Assembly (NCBI RefSeq): GCF_009708005.2
Contig: NZ_CP052757.1
Coordinates: forward strand, 4,526,001 to 4,590,000
DNA length: 64,000 nt
From: Cellulosimicrobium protaetiae
Lineage (GTDB): Bacteria > Actinomycetota > Actinomycetes > Actinomycetales > Cellulomonadaceae
Reading direction: 5' to 3'
Under the pieces are notes generated by a model. It saw only the letters and a list, made by a program, of their open reading frames with translations, had not been told where the DNA came from and did not search any database. Made by a program: the position numbers and the translations under genes. Of this stretch, positions 16,542 to 25,165 are shown piece after piece. Positions within the stretch are counted from its first letter, which is position 1, and every line of letters begins with the position of its first letter.

Positions 16542-16560
16542 CGAGGATAGGCAAGCCTCA
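16542..16560. promoter_or_regulatory. DtxR/IdeR-type iron box upstream of hmuO
   Basis: Thirteen of 19 bases agree with the DtxR/IdeR consensus (TTAGGTTAGGCTAACCTAA) when aligned on TAGGCAAGCCT. A weaker copy, GGTAGGCTAGA, follows at once at 16565-16575. It lies about 90 bases before the haem oxygenase start, so iron-replete repression is expected. Confidence 0.65.
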
Positions 16561-16648
16561 CCTGGGTAGGCTAGAGTTCCTGACGCATCGTCATGACACC
16601 GCGTCAGGACGGAGCACCCTGACCGCCGCCACCCCGCAGGAGCACGCA

Positions 16649-17317
16649 GTGACCGCTCTCACCCACGACCTCGACCGCACCGACGAGTCCGTGCCGCTGT
16701 CCCAGCGCCTGCGCGAGGGCACGCGCCCCGAGCACGAACAGGCGGAGAGCTCCGGCTTCGTCGAGCGGCTCATGTCCGGGCAGCTCGACGTCGCGGCGTA
16801 CGCCGACCTCGCCGCGCAGCAGTGGGCGATCTACGGCGCGCTCGAGGACGCGAGCGCCGCGGTCCGCGCCGACGCCCAGGGCGCGACGCTCGTGTTCGAC
16901 GAGCTCACGCGCACCCCCGAGATCGAGAAGGACCTGACGTTCCTCGTCGGCGCCGACTGGGCCGAGCGCATCACGATCCACCCCGCGACCGAGCGCTACG
17001 TCGCGCGCCTGCGCGAGGTCGGCACGTCGCTGCCGGCGTACGCGGCGCACGCGTACACCCGCTATCTCGGCGACCTCTCCGGCGGGCAGATCATCAAGCG
17101 CATGATGGAGCGCCACTACGGCCTGTCCGGCGACGGCCTCGCGTTCTACACGTTCGTCGAGATCCCCAAGTCCAAGCCGTTCAAGGACGTCTACCGCGAG
17201 CGCCTCGACGCCCTCGTCCTCACGCCCGAGCAGCTCGACGAGACCGTCGCCGAGGCCAAGCACGCGTTCCGCCTCAACAGCGACCTCTTCGCGGACCTCG
17301 GCGCCGTCCACCGCTGA
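16649..17317 (+). CDS. hmuO: Haem oxygenase (biliverdin-producing)
   Basis: A 222-residue cytosolic haem oxygenase that opens the haem ring with O2 and electrons, releasing iron, CO and biliverdin. The proximal haem-ligand His is in GTRPEHEQAE (about residue 30), and the distal-helix signature YLGDLSGGQIIKR is intact near residue 140. The GTG at 16649 follows GCAGGAGCACGCA, with a good GGAG site. It is preceded by iron boxes, and the hmuTUV transporter begins 664 bases downstream, so imported haem would be cleaved here. The electron donor is not encoded nearby. Confidence 0.96.
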   Translation: MTALTHDLDRTDESVPLSQRLREGTRPEHEQAESSGFVERLMSGQLDVAAYADLAAQQWAIYGALEDASAAVRADAQGATLVFDELTRTPEIEKDLTFLVGADWAERITIHPATERYVARLREVGTSLPAYAAHAYTRYLGDLSGGQIIKRMMERHYGLSGDGLAFYTFVEIPKSKPFKDVYRERLDALVLTPEQLDETVAEAKHAFRLNSDLFADLGAVHR

Positions 17318-17327
17318 CCCCAGCCAC

Positions 17328-17388
17328 CGAGGGAGAACCCTGGTCGCGCGAGGTAGAACCCTGGTCGGCCGAGGTAGAACCGTGGTTG
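17328..17388. repeat. 21-base repeat block, three reverse units
   Basis: Units start CGAG at 17328, 17349 and 17370, exactly 21 bases apart, eleven bases after the hmuO stop codon. The first has GGGAGAACC instead of GGTAGAACC. They face the larger array at 17668-17868, with hairpins between the two blocks. Confidence 0.9.
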
Positions 17389-17416
17389 TGCCCGACGGCG
17401 CGTGGTTGCGTGGGGT

Positions 17417-17516
17417 GGTCGGGGTGGGTGGTGGTGCCGCGCCTACCATCCGCCGCTCGTTCCTCGCGGCTCCCGCCAGGCCCGACCACGACGCGGCACC
17501 ACCACCCACCCCGACC
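17417..17516. repeat. Perfect 25-base inverted repeat with 50-base loop
   Basis: Positions 17417-17441 are the exact reverse complement of 17492-17516 (25 of 25). The arm is G/T-rich, with GGGGTGGGTGGTGGTG inside it. The 50-base interior has a further GC-rich fold but no gene. No transposase or target-site duplication is seen, so this is structure rather than a recognised insertion sequence. Confidence 0.85.
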
Positions 17517-17568
17517 GGCTTCGTCCCGCCCTGGTCTCCGCGTACCCGGGCGGAACACCCTGCGACAC

Positions 17569-17624
17569 CGAGCATGAGGTTGTGGCCCGTCGGGGGTAGC
17601 CGACGAGCCACAACCACATGCTCG
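17569..17624. repeat. 56-base segmented hairpin
   Basis: Three paired blocks: 17569-17576 with 17617-17624 (8 pairs), 17578-17586 with 17607-17615 (9 pairs), and 17589-17593 with 17600-17604 (5 pairs), around the loop GGGTAG. They are separated by a single A/A mismatch and a two-base internal loop. A smaller hairpin follows (17620-17627 with 17642-17649). The symmetric interruptions look like a folded RNA or single-stranded DNA substrate more than a plain terminator. Confidence 0.7.
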
Positions 17625-17667
17625 ACCGGCCATTGCCACAAGGTCGAGCCGAGCGGTCCTCTCCGGC

Positions 17668-17868
17668 AACCAGGCTCCAGCTCGGCCGAACAGGGTTCTA
17701 CCTCGACCAACCAGCGTTCTACCTCAGCCGACCGAGTTCTACCTCGGCAGACCGCGGCCCCCCGCCGACCAGCGTTCTCCTCCGGACCACGGTTCTACTT
17801 CGACCGACCAGGGTTCTACCTCGCGCGACCGCGGTTCTACTTCGGCAGACCAGCGTTCTACCTCGCGC
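17668..17868. repeat. Array of about ten forward 21-base repeat units
   Basis: Tandem units, five or six of them 21 bases, run without spacers, for example at 17688, 17709, 17785, 17806, 17827 and 17848; the units at 17730, 17750 and 17767 are shortened to 20, 17 and 18 bases. The core is GTTCTACCTCG preceded by GACC. Shortened units lie in the middle and intact ones at the edges. There are no spacers of unique sequence, so it is not a CRISPR array. It ends 30 bases before the iron box of hmuT. Confidence 0.9.
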
Positions 17869-17897
17869 CGGAGCGGTCGGTCGGAGCAGGGCGTGAG

Positions 17898-17916
17898 TCA
17901 GGTTAGCCTTATCTCA
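17898..17916. promoter_or_regulatory. DtxR/IdeR-type iron box upstream of hmuTUV
   Basis: Fifteen of 19 bases match the DtxR/IdeR consensus (read TCAGGTTAGCCTTATCTCA). It lies 66 bases before the hmuT ATG. With the box at 16542 this makes the island a two-promoter iron regulon. Confidence 0.8.
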
Positions 17917-17981
17917 TCTGGGTCAGGCGACGGCCCCGCCGGGTCGCGCCGCCCCCGCGTACCGCTCCTGGAGATCTCCCC

Positions 17982-19253
17982 ATGCATCACCCTGTCCGCG
18001 CCGTGCTGCGTCCGAGCGCCCCGTCGACCCGCTCCGCGGGTGCCTCGTCCTCCCCTCGCGGCGTCGGGCAGGGACGCGCACGCCGAGCGGTGACGACGCT
18101 GGCCGGGGTGGGCGCCGTCGTCGTGCTGGGGCTCGTCGCCGCGTGCTCGCCGCTGCCCTACGAGCCGCCCGCGACGCCGTCGGCCGAGACGACCCAGGAC
18201 GCCGCGCCCGTCGAGGCCACACCCTCCGAGCCGACTTCGACCCGTACGCCGGCGTGCACGACGCTCGAGGAGTCGCGGGCCGCGGGCGGCGGGGCCGACG
18301 TCGACCCGGCGTCGTTCCCCACCGGGCCCACGAGCGCGACGTTCGCCGACGACGCGATCCACCCGATCGCGGACGCCCCGACGCCGCAGCTCCCCGTCAC
18401 GATCGAGTCGGTCGACGGCCGCCCGGTCGAGATCATTGACGTGAGCCGCATCATCCCCGTCGACCTGTACGGGACGCTCGGCGAGATCGTCTACAGCCTC
18501 GGCCTGGGCGACAACGTCGTCGGGCGCGACCTGCCGACGGGCTTCCCCGAGGCGGCGGACGTCCCGGTGGTCACGGGCGCGGGCCACGCACTGGACGTCG
18601 AGTCGATCCTCGGGCTGGACCCGTCGGTCATCCTCACCGACGCGACCATCCTCACCGACGACGTGCGCGGGCAGCTCGAGAGCTCCGGCATCCCCGTCGT
18701 GTACTTCGACGAGGCCCGCACGCTCGACGGCGTCGACGACCGGATCCGCGCCGTCGCGACCGCGCTCGGCGTGCCCGAGCAGGGCGAGGCCCTGGTCGAG
18801 CGCACGGACCGGCAGATCTGCGCGGCGCTCGGCGCCGTCCCGCAGGACACCGGGACGCCGCGCGTCGCGTTCCTCTACCTGCGCGGGTCCAACATCAAGA
18901 TGCTGTTCGGGCCCGGCTCGGGCGCCGACGACCTGATCCAGGAGGTCGGCGGCGAGGACGCCGGGACCGCGATCGGCCTCACGCAGGAGTACGCGCCGGT
19001 CACGAGCGAGGCGATCATCAGCGCCGCGCCCGACGCCTACCTCGTCATGACCGACGGGCTCGAGTCGATGGGCGGCCTCGAGGCCATGATGGCGATCCCG
19101 GGCCTCGCGCAGACGCCCGCGGGCGAGGCGCGCCGCGTCGTCGACATGGACGGCTCGCGGCTCCTCACGTTCGGCCCCCGCACCGGGTCCACGATCGCGT
19201 CGCTCGTCGAGGCGTTCTACGGGGTGCCCGCGCCGGAGCTCCCGGCCTCGTGA
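17982..19253 (+). CDS. hmuT: Haem ABC transporter substrate-binding lipoprotein
   Basis: A 423-residue class III binding protein. A lipobox ends at Cys55 (LGLVAAC) after a hydrophobic stretch, so the mature protein is lipid-anchored outside the membrane. A Thr/Pro/Ala-rich linker (about 60-100) precedes the two-lobed domain, beginning IESVDGRPVEIIDVSRIIPVDLYGTLGEIVYSLGLG. The N-region before the lipobox is long; an in-frame GTG at 18090 would give a more usual signal peptide (VTTLAGVGAVVV), so the true start may be there. It leads the hmuTUV operon behind an iron box and overlaps hmuU by four bases. Haem as substrate rests on sequence style and on hmuO next door; a siderophore is the alternative. 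Confidence 0.88.
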   Translation: MHHPVRAVLRPSAPSTRSAGASSSPRGVGQGRARRAVTTLAGVGAVVVLGLVAACSPLPYEPPATPSAETTQDAAPVEATPSEPTSTRTPACTTLEESRAAGGGADVDPASFPTGPTSATFADDAIHPIADAPTPQLPVTIESVDGRPVEIIDVSRIIPVDLYGTLGEIVYSLGLGDNVVGRDLPTGFPEAADVPVVTGAGHALDVESILGLDPSVILTDATILTDDVRGQLESSGIPVVYFDEARTLDGVDDRIRAVATALGVPEQGEALVERTDRQICAALGAVPQDTGTPRVAFLYLRGSNIKMLFGPGSGADDLIQEVGGEDAGTAIGLTQEYAPVTSEAIISAAPDAYLVMTDGLESMGGLEAMMAIPGLAQTPAGEARRVVDMDGSRLLTFGPRTGSTIASLVEAFYGVPAPELPAS

Positions 19254-20416
19254 GCACGCCCGTCACCCGTCCCGTCGGCACGCCCGAGGACGCACCGGTA
19301 CCCGAGGACGCCACCGTGCCCGACGGCGCCCCCCGCCCGGGCGGCCGGCCCGCCCGGGTGGGCCCCGCCGTCGGGCAGCAGCGCCGCCGGGCCGCGCGCT
19401 GGCTCATGGTCGGGCTGGGCGTCGCGCTCGCGGTGCTCACGGTCGTGTCCGGGATGACGGGGCAGGTGCCCGTGTCGCCCGCAGAGGTGCTGGGTTCGCT
19501 CGCGCACCACGTCGGGCTCGACTGGGGGCCGATGCCGTCGCACCCGCAGGGCGAGAACGCGCTGTGGGTCGTGCGGTTCCCGCGCGTCGTGATGGCGATC
19601 GTCGTCGGTGCCGCGCTCGCGTGCTCGGGCGCGCTCATGCAGGGCGTGTTCGGCAACCCGCTCGCCGAGCCGGGCGTCATCGGCGTGTCGTCCGGTGCGG
19701 CCGTGGGCGCGTGCGCGGTCATCGTCACCGCGGGGGCGCTCGTGCCGGGCACCTGGGTCGCCGGGGCGGCGTTCCTCGGCGGGCTCGTCACGACGTTCGT
19801 CGTCTACGCGCTCGCGCGCGCCGGGGGGCGCACGGAGGTCGTGACGCTCGTCCTCACGGGCATCGCGGTCAACGCGTTCGCGGGCGGGATGCTCGCGTTC
19901 TTCACCTTCGTGGCGGACCCGGCCGCGCGCGAGCAGATCGTGTTCTGGCAGCTCGGGTCGCTCGGCGGCGCGACGTGGCAGTCCGTCGCGGTCGTCCTGC
20001 CGATCGCGGTCGTCGGCGTCACTGGCGCGATGCTCGTGCGCCGCAAGATGGACCTGCTCGCGCTCGGCGAGCGCGCCGCGCAGCACCTCGGGGTCGACGT
20101 CGAGCGGCTGCGCCAGCTCGTCATCGTCCTCGTCGCGCTGCTCGTCTCCGCCGGGGTCGCGTTCACGGGGATCATCGCGTTCGTCGGGCTCGTCGTGCCG
20201 CACCTCGTGCGCATGGTCTGCGGCCCCAGCCACCGCACGCTCATCCCCGCCTCCGTGCTGGGCGGGGCCGTCGTGCTGCTCGCCGCGGACCTCCTCGCGC
20301 GCAGCGCCGTCGCGAACGTCGAGCTGCCGCTCGGCATGATCACGTCGCTCGTCGGCGGGCCGTTCTTCTTCTACCTGCTGCGCCGGACGCGCTCGCGCCA
20401 GGGAGGCTGGGCATGA
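19250..20416 (+). CDS. hmuU: Haem ABC transporter permease, FecCD/BtuC type
   Basis: A 388-residue polytopic protein of the FecCD family. After an N-terminal Pro/Asp-rich cytosolic tail (about 1-50) there are nine to ten hydrophobic segments. Family landmarks are VRFPRVVMAIVVGAALACSGALMQGVFGNPLAEPGVIGVSSGAAVG and GIIAFVGLVVPHLVRM, the cytoplasmic loop that docks the ATPase. The GTG start at 19250 overlaps the hmuT stop (GTGA), and the gene ends in an ATGA overlap with hmuV, so all three are translationally coupled. It forms the membrane channel for haem taken from HmuT. Confidence 0.95.
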   Translation: MSTPVTRPVGTPEDAPVPEDATVPDGAPRPGGRPARVGPAVGQQRRRAARWLMVGLGVALAVLTVVSGMTGQVPVSPAEVLGSLAHHVGLDWGPMPSHPQGENALWVVRFPRVVMAIVVGAALACSGALMQGVFGNPLAEPGVIGVSSGAAVGACAVIVTAGALVPGTWVAGAAFLGGLVTTFVVYALARAGGRTEVVTLVLTGIAVNAFAGGMLAFFTFVADPAAREQIVFWQLGSLGGATWQSVAVVLPIAVVGVTGAMLVRRKMDLLALGERAAQHLGVDVERLRQLVIVLVALLVSAGVAFTGIIAFVGLVVPHLVRMVCGPSHRTLIPASVLGGAVVLLAADLLARSAVANVELPLGMITSLVGGPFFFYLLRRTRSRQGGWA

Positions 20417-21285
20417 CCGACCTGCGCCACGAGGGCTCCTCGTTCCTCGGCTCCCTGCGCACCGCTGTCACCGGTGCCCGACGGCGGTCCCGCCTCCCCG
20501 CACCCGTCGCGCCCGGCGACGTGGTCACCGCGGCGCACGGCGTGTCCCTCACCCTGGGCGAGGCGCCGATCCTGCGCGACGTCTCGGTCGACGTCCGGGC
20601 GGGCGAGGTCCGCGCGCTGCTCGGGCCGAACGGGGCCGGGAAGTCGTCCCTGCTCGCCGTGCTCACGGGCGACCTGGTCCCCGAGGCCGGGGACGTCGTC
20701 GTCGACGGGCGACCCCTGCGCGCCTGGACTCCGACCGAGCTCGCGCTGCGCCGGTCCGTCATGCTCCAGCAGGTCTCGCTGAGCTTCCCGTTCACGGCCG
20801 TGGACGTCGTGCGCATGGGCCGCTCGCCGTGGCGCGGCACGCCGTTCGAGGACGAGGACGACACCGCGGTGGCCGAGGCCCTCGCCGCGACCGACGTCGA
20901 GCACCTCGCCGACCGGCACTTCACGTCGCTGTCCGGCGGGGAGAAGGCGCGCGTCGCGCTGTCCCGCGTGCTGGCGCAGCGCACCGCGCTCCTCATGCTC
21001 GACGAGCCGACCGCCGCGCTCGACCTCAAGCACCAGGAGCTCGTGCTTCAGCTCGCGCGGGGGCACGCCGCCGCCGGGGGCGCCGTGGTCGTCGTCGTGC
21101 ACGACCTCTCGCTCGCGGCCGCCTACGCCGACCAGGTGACCGTCCTCGCGGGCGGGCGCGTCGTCGCCGACGGCGGACCGCGCGACGTCCTCACCGCCGA
21201 GCTCCTGAGCGGCGTCTACGACTACCCCGTCGAGGTCGTCGACCACCCCGGCGGCGGCGCGCCGATCGTCGTGCCGCGCCGCTGA
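20413..21285 (+). CDS. hmuV: Haem ABC transporter ATP-binding protein
   Basis: A 290-residue ABC ATPase powering HmuU. Walker A is GPNGAGKSS near residue 75, the Q-loop is MLQQVSLSF, the signature is SLSGGEKARVALSRVLAQR near 175, Walker B is LLMLDEPTAALD and the switch His is in VVVVHDLSLAAAYAD. The first 35 residues are an extra basic N-terminal extension before the fold begins. The start overlaps the hmuU stop by four bases. The TSLSGGEKARVALSRVLAQ stretch and YDYPVEVV near the end are typical of HmuV/HemV proteins. Confidence 0.95.
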   Translation: MTDLRHEGSSFLGSLRTAVTGARRRSRLPAPVAPGDVVTAAHGVSLTLGEAPILRDVSVDVRAGEVRALLGPNGAGKSSLLAVLTGDLVPEAGDVVVDGRPLRAWTPTELALRRSVMLQQVSLSFPFTAVDVVRMGRSPWRGTPFEDEDDTAVAEALAATDVEHLADRHFTSLSGGEKARVALSRVLAQRTALLMLDEPTAALDLKHQELVLQLARGHAAAGGAVVVVVHDLSLAAAYADQVTVLAGGRVVADGGPRDVLTAELLSGVYDYPVEVVDHPGGGAPIVVPRR

Positions 21286-21406
21286 GCGCGGCCGGGAACC
21301 GTCGACCGCTCAGCGACGGGCCTCACAGCCGTCTCGCTCGAGCCCGGCCCGACCCTGGGCCGCGCTGGTCGAACCGGGTGCGAGAGGTGCGGTCGGTGCT
21401 CCGGCG

Positions 21407-24400
21407 TCACGCGACCTGGCGCCGACGAGCGAGGACGTAGCCCGCCGCCCCCAGGACGATGCCGACGCAGGCGAGGGCTGCCAGCAGCCCGACGTCCGCA
21501 CCGGTCGCCGCCATGTGCTCGGCGGACGCGGGCGGGCCCGTCGGGGTCGAGGGCGTCACGACCGAGGTCGGGGTCGGCGGCGTCGGTGACGGCGTCGGTG
21601 TCGGCGGCACCTCGTTCGCCGCGACGGTCCACACGCCCTCGGTGTCGTTGTTGGTGGGGCTGGCGCTGGTGTCCGTCGCGAGGGTCGGCACGACGAGGGG
21701 GTTGGCGAGCTCGGCGATGACGTCCTCGAAGCCGTCGCCGTCCAGGTCGGTCGCGTCGGGTTCGACGAGAGGGGCCACGTAGGCGACGTTCCTCGCCTGC
21801 GTGTCGACGTCCACGACCTCGGTGATCCGCACGACCACCGTCAGGACCGGGCCGTCGGCACCCACGGGCAGGTCCGAGTCGGCGGTCGCCAGCAGGCCCG
21901 CGAAGGAATAGCCGGCGCCCGTGAAGGAGACCAGCTCGACACCGTCGGGCAGGAGCTGGGTGACCGTCCATCCAGCCGGGGCCGCCAGGGGGCCGTCGTT
22001 GTGCGGGACGAGCGTCCAGGTGACCTCGTCGCCCGTGGCGAACGGGCCGGCCCCGGCGGGCCCGAACGCCTCCGTGACGGTCAGGTCGATGCAGTTGCGC
22101 GGGTGCAGCGCGGGCGCGGCGGCGACCTGGTCGACACGCGCACCCCCGCCCGCGTACACGACGACGCCGTCCACGATGCCGGTCGCCCTGCACGGCGAAC
22201 CCCAGTCGTTCGGGTCGCCCTGGTCCCTGGCGTCCACGGCGACCAGCGCCCCGGCGACGTCGCTCTCGTAGTCCGCCGTGGTGTCGGTGTCGTCACCCAC
22301 GATGGCATTGCCGAACGTGCGGATCGCGGTCGAGTCGGCGGGGAAGACGTTGCCGACGACCTGCGCGGTGTCTGTCGTCGCGCGCCACGCGGCGGAGGTG
22401 CTGCCGAGCGGAGGCGGGTCGACGAGCGCAAGGACCGCCGGTGCGAGCGCCGCAGGAGCCGGGTCGGGTTCCGACTCGGGTGCCGGTTCCGGCTCGGGGG
22501 GCGGGGTCGGCCCGGGAGTGCCGATCTCTCCGAAGTCCAGGTCGTCGAGCGAACCGATCTGGACGAACGGGCCGGTACCCGTAAAGCGGTTGTTCAGGAC
22601 GCTGAGCCCCGAGGACGAGTGCGACCCGGTCTCGCCGAGGTTGGAGTAGTACGGCACCACGCGGACCGCGGCGTCGAACGCCGGGTCGGCGGCCGTGAAC
22701 GCGATGTCGTTGTCACGGACGACGACGTCGTGCGCGGGGGTGATCTGCACGACATAGGTGTTCGTCCCGGTCACGACGTTGCGTTCGAAGGTGAAGCCGC
22801 GGAACCCGAGGGGCAGGTAGATGCCGGTGACGTTGTCGGTGAACTCGTTGTCCGCGAAGACGACGTCCCGGCTGATCTGGGTCAGGTCCTCGGCGCTCGA
22901 CTCGGTCGGGTTGATCGTCAGGTTGGCGATGCCGACGTTGCCGGTGAAGGTGCTGTCGCGCAGCTCCAGTCCGGTGGCCGACTCGGAGTAGATGCCATAC
23001 CAGGTCTCCGCCGACACCGTGAGGCGGGTCAGGATCGCGTCGTAAGTCACGTCCAGGTAGATGCCGGTCGAGCCGCCCGTGATCACGGCGTCCGTGACGG
23101 TGACGCCCTCCGAGAAATAGGTCCGGACCCCGTTGGTCCCGTTCTGGTAGGACGAACCGGCATGTCCCGTGATCGCGATCGTGTCGATGGTCAGATCGCT
23201 CAGGTAGCGCCCATAGACGCCGCTGCCCGTGGCGTCGATGGTCGCGTTCGTGATGGTCGCGCCACCGTTGTTGTTCAGCGAGATGCCGTTGCTTCCCGAG
23301 AGGACGGCGTCGGTGATGGTCGCGCCGGGGATGTCCTTGCGGAGCGTACCGTCGGTGCGCGACATGATGCCCGTGACGAACGCGTCCGTGACCGGCCGCA
23401 CCACGGTCGCCCCCTGGGAGACCGACAGGTCGATACCGACGGAGCTGCCGAACATCGTGCCGGTCACGTGGACGTCGGTCAGGACCGCGCCGGCGGTCGA
23501 TCCGATGGACACCCCCCCATCGATCGCGCCCGTCACCGTGACATCGGTGGCGACCATCCCGACCCCCGTCGTCGCACCGAGTGTGCGCACTCCGTAGCCG
23601 AAGTCGCGCACGACGATCCTCGAGACCACGACACCGGTCGAGCCGGACAGGTCGAGACCGACGCTGTTGCGGATGCTGTTGCCGGTCACGGTCGTGTCCT
23701 CGATGCGCGCCCCGGTCGTCGCGCCCGTCGTGATCCCGAAGGTCGCCGCCGCGCCCACGGGTGTGGTCGTGACGGTCGAGCCGGTGATGACCGGGCCCAA
23801 ACCGGTCGTGGTGAGTGCAGTGCTCACCCCCACCGGATAACCGGCCAGGTTCACGCTGGCGATCACGACACCCGTCGACGCCTGGAGATCGATCGCCGCG
23901 ACGGTCCGGTTCGCAATGCCCGTCCCCGAGATGGTCACGCGCGTGAAAGTGGCCCCCGTGGTGGCCCCGGTGTTGACCGCGTTGGCGGTCGCCCCGGTCA
24001 CCGTCACGTCGGTCATCAGCACACCCGCCCCGGTCTGGGCGGCGGTCTGAGCGTAGGCACGGGCGGCACCGGTGATGGTCGAGCCGCGGATCGTGACACC
24101 GGTGGCGCTGGCAGCGTTGATCGCGGTGACCACGCCCGTCGTAGCGGTCACGGTGAGTCCGGTGATCGTGACCCCGGTGGTCCCTGCGAGGTTGATGCCG
24201 ATGATCGAGGTCAGCGCCGCGGGGTTGGTGATCGTCAGCCCCGTCAGCACCGCGCCCGTCCCGGCGACGGTGACGACCGACCGGTTGGGGAGGTTGGGAG
24301 ACAGAGTCAGGTTGGTGGTCGTCAACCCTCCTCCGGTGACGGCCCACAGGGCGACGATCTGCGACGGGGTCGCTGAGGTGACGGTGACGGCGCGTGGGAC

Positions 24401-24982
24401 GGTGAGCGTGCCCGTGAAGGTGAAGGTGCCCTCGACGACGTGCACGGTGTCCCCGGCGGCCGCCGCGTTCAGCGCGGCCTGGAGGGTGACCAGCGTGGGA
24501 GGCTGGGTGTCACCGCCCACCCAGGCGATGGGGACGTTGTTGGCGGGGTTGACCACGATCGGGTCCGCGAGGACGGCGACGTCTGCCGGTCCGACGGGCA
24601 CGGGTTCGGCGGCGGGTGCGGTGACGGGTACGTCGGCGGTCGGCACCGAACTCTCGGCCGCCGACGCCTGCGGGTCCGAAGGCGTCGCGGCGCTCTCCGT
24701 GGCGGGCGCCTGCGTGTCGGCAGGGGCTGGGGACGGCTCGTCGGTCGTGACCGCCGGGTCAGTGGGCGGCGTGGCCGCGTCGTCCACGGCAGGCGCGGGT
24801 TCATCGGGCAGCACGTCCGGCCCGACGGCGGACTGCTCGGTCGGTGGCTCCGCCGACCCGACGTCGTCAGCACCCCACGCACCCGTGCCGGTGAGTACCC
24901 ACGAAGCCACCAGCACGAGGACCACGCTCCCCCGCGCCAGGCGTGACCGACCGGGGTGAACGCTCAGCACATCGATAGACAT
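21407..24982 (-). CDS. Secreted parallel beta-helix surface protein with sortase-like C-terminus
   Basis: A 1191-residue exported protein. The signal peptide is about residues 15-37 (GSVVLVLVASWVLTGTGAWG), followed by a Pro/Ala/Thr/Glu-rich spacer (about 40-140). From about 165 to 830 runs a long Thr/Val/Gly-rich right-handed beta-helix (PbH1-type repeats such as ITGLTVTATTGV and LTDVHVTGT), as in pectate-lyase-like proteins. A DUF11-like domain (TVTEAFGPAGAGPFATGDEVTWTL) follows about 960-1090, then a Pro/Thr stalk, MAATG, a hydrophobic helix and RRRQ. This end looks like a class E-type sorting signal with Met in place of Leu. Start 24982 is chosen because the signal peptide follows it; the upstream extension is Arg-rich. 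An adhesin or polysaccharide-acting role is a guess. Confidence 0.85.
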   Translation of the reverse strand: MSIDVLSVHPGRSRLARGSVVLVLVASWVLTGTGAWGADDVGSAEPPTEQSAVGPDVLPDEPAPAVDDAATPPTDPAVTTDEPSPAPADTQAPATESAATPSDPQASAAESSVPTADVPVTAPAAEPVPVGPADVAVLADPIVVNPANNVPIAWVGGDTQPPTLVTLQAALNAAAAGDTVHVVEGTFTFTGTLTVPRAVTVTSATPSQIVALWAVTGGGLTTTNLTLSPNLPNRSVVTVAGTGAVLTGLTITNPAALTSIIGINLAGTTGVTITGLTVTATTGVVTAINAASATGVTIRGSTITGAARAYAQTAAQTGAGVLMTDVTVTGATANAVNTGATTGATFTRVTISGTGIANRTVAAIDLQASTGVVIASVNLAGYPVGVSTALTTTGLGPVITGSTVTTTPVGAAATFGITTGATTGARIEDTTVTGNSIRNSVGLDLSGSTGVVVSRIVVRDFGYGVRTLGATTGVGMVATDVTVTGAIDGGVSIGSTAGAVLTDVHVTGTMFGSSVGIDLSVSQGATVVRPVTDAFVTGIMSRTDGTLRKDIPGATITDAVLSGSNGISLNNNGGATITNATIDATGSGVYGRYLSDLTIDTIAITGHAGSSYQNGTNGVRTYFSEGVTVTDAVITGGSTGIYLDVTYDAILTRLTVSAETWYGIYSESATGLELRDSTFTGNVGIANLTINPTESSAEDLTQISRDVVFADNEFTDNVTGIYLPLGFRGFTFERNVVTGTNTYVVQITPAHDVVVRDNDIAFTAADPAFDAAVRVVPYYSNLGETGSHSSSGLSVLNNRFTGTGPFVQIGSLDDLDFGEIGTPGPTPPPEPEPAPESEPDPAPAALAPAVLALVDPPPLGSTSAAWRATTDTAQVVGNVFPADSTAIRTFGNAIVGDDTDTTADYESDVAGALVAVDARDQGDPNDWGSPCRATGIVDGVVVYAGGGARVDQVAAAPALHPRNCIDLTVTEAFGPAGAGPFATGDEVTWTLVPHNDGPLAAPAGWTVTQLLPDGVELVSFTGAGYSFAGLLATADSDLPVGADGPVLTVVVRITEVVDVDTQARNVAYVAPLVEPDATDLDGDGFEDVIAELANPLVVPTLATDTSASPTNNDTEGVWTVAANEVPPTPTPSPTPPTPTSVVTPSTPTGPPASAEHMAATGADVGLLAALACVGIVLGAAGYVLARRRQVA

Positions 24983-25165
24983 CGTCGGACCGCCCGCTCG
25001 TCGACCACCGGTTCGGAACTTGCACGTCGCGGTGCCCCCGCGCCTTTCGTTACCGTAGACCCGCGCATAGCCAGGCGCGAGACCGTGCGATCCGGTGGCC
25101 CGGATCTCGATCCCGAGCGGCGGAGCGGTGGTGCGGCGTAACACGGCTCGTCGAGACGAACACCC

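Noticed and set aside
17417-17516. Inverted repeat as ends of an insertion sequence
   Set aside because: Only 50 bases lie inside, there is no transposase frame, and no flanking direct duplication is visible. Kept as a structural repeat.
17668-17868. Possible CRISPR array
   Set aside because: Units are contiguous 17-21-base repeats without unique spacers, and no cas genes occur in the window.
17382-17906. Reading frames across the repeat array (7-residue periodic peptides such as FYLDQP)
   Set aside because: The 21-base unit gives a 7-residue period automatically; no ribosome site, and composition is that of the repeat.
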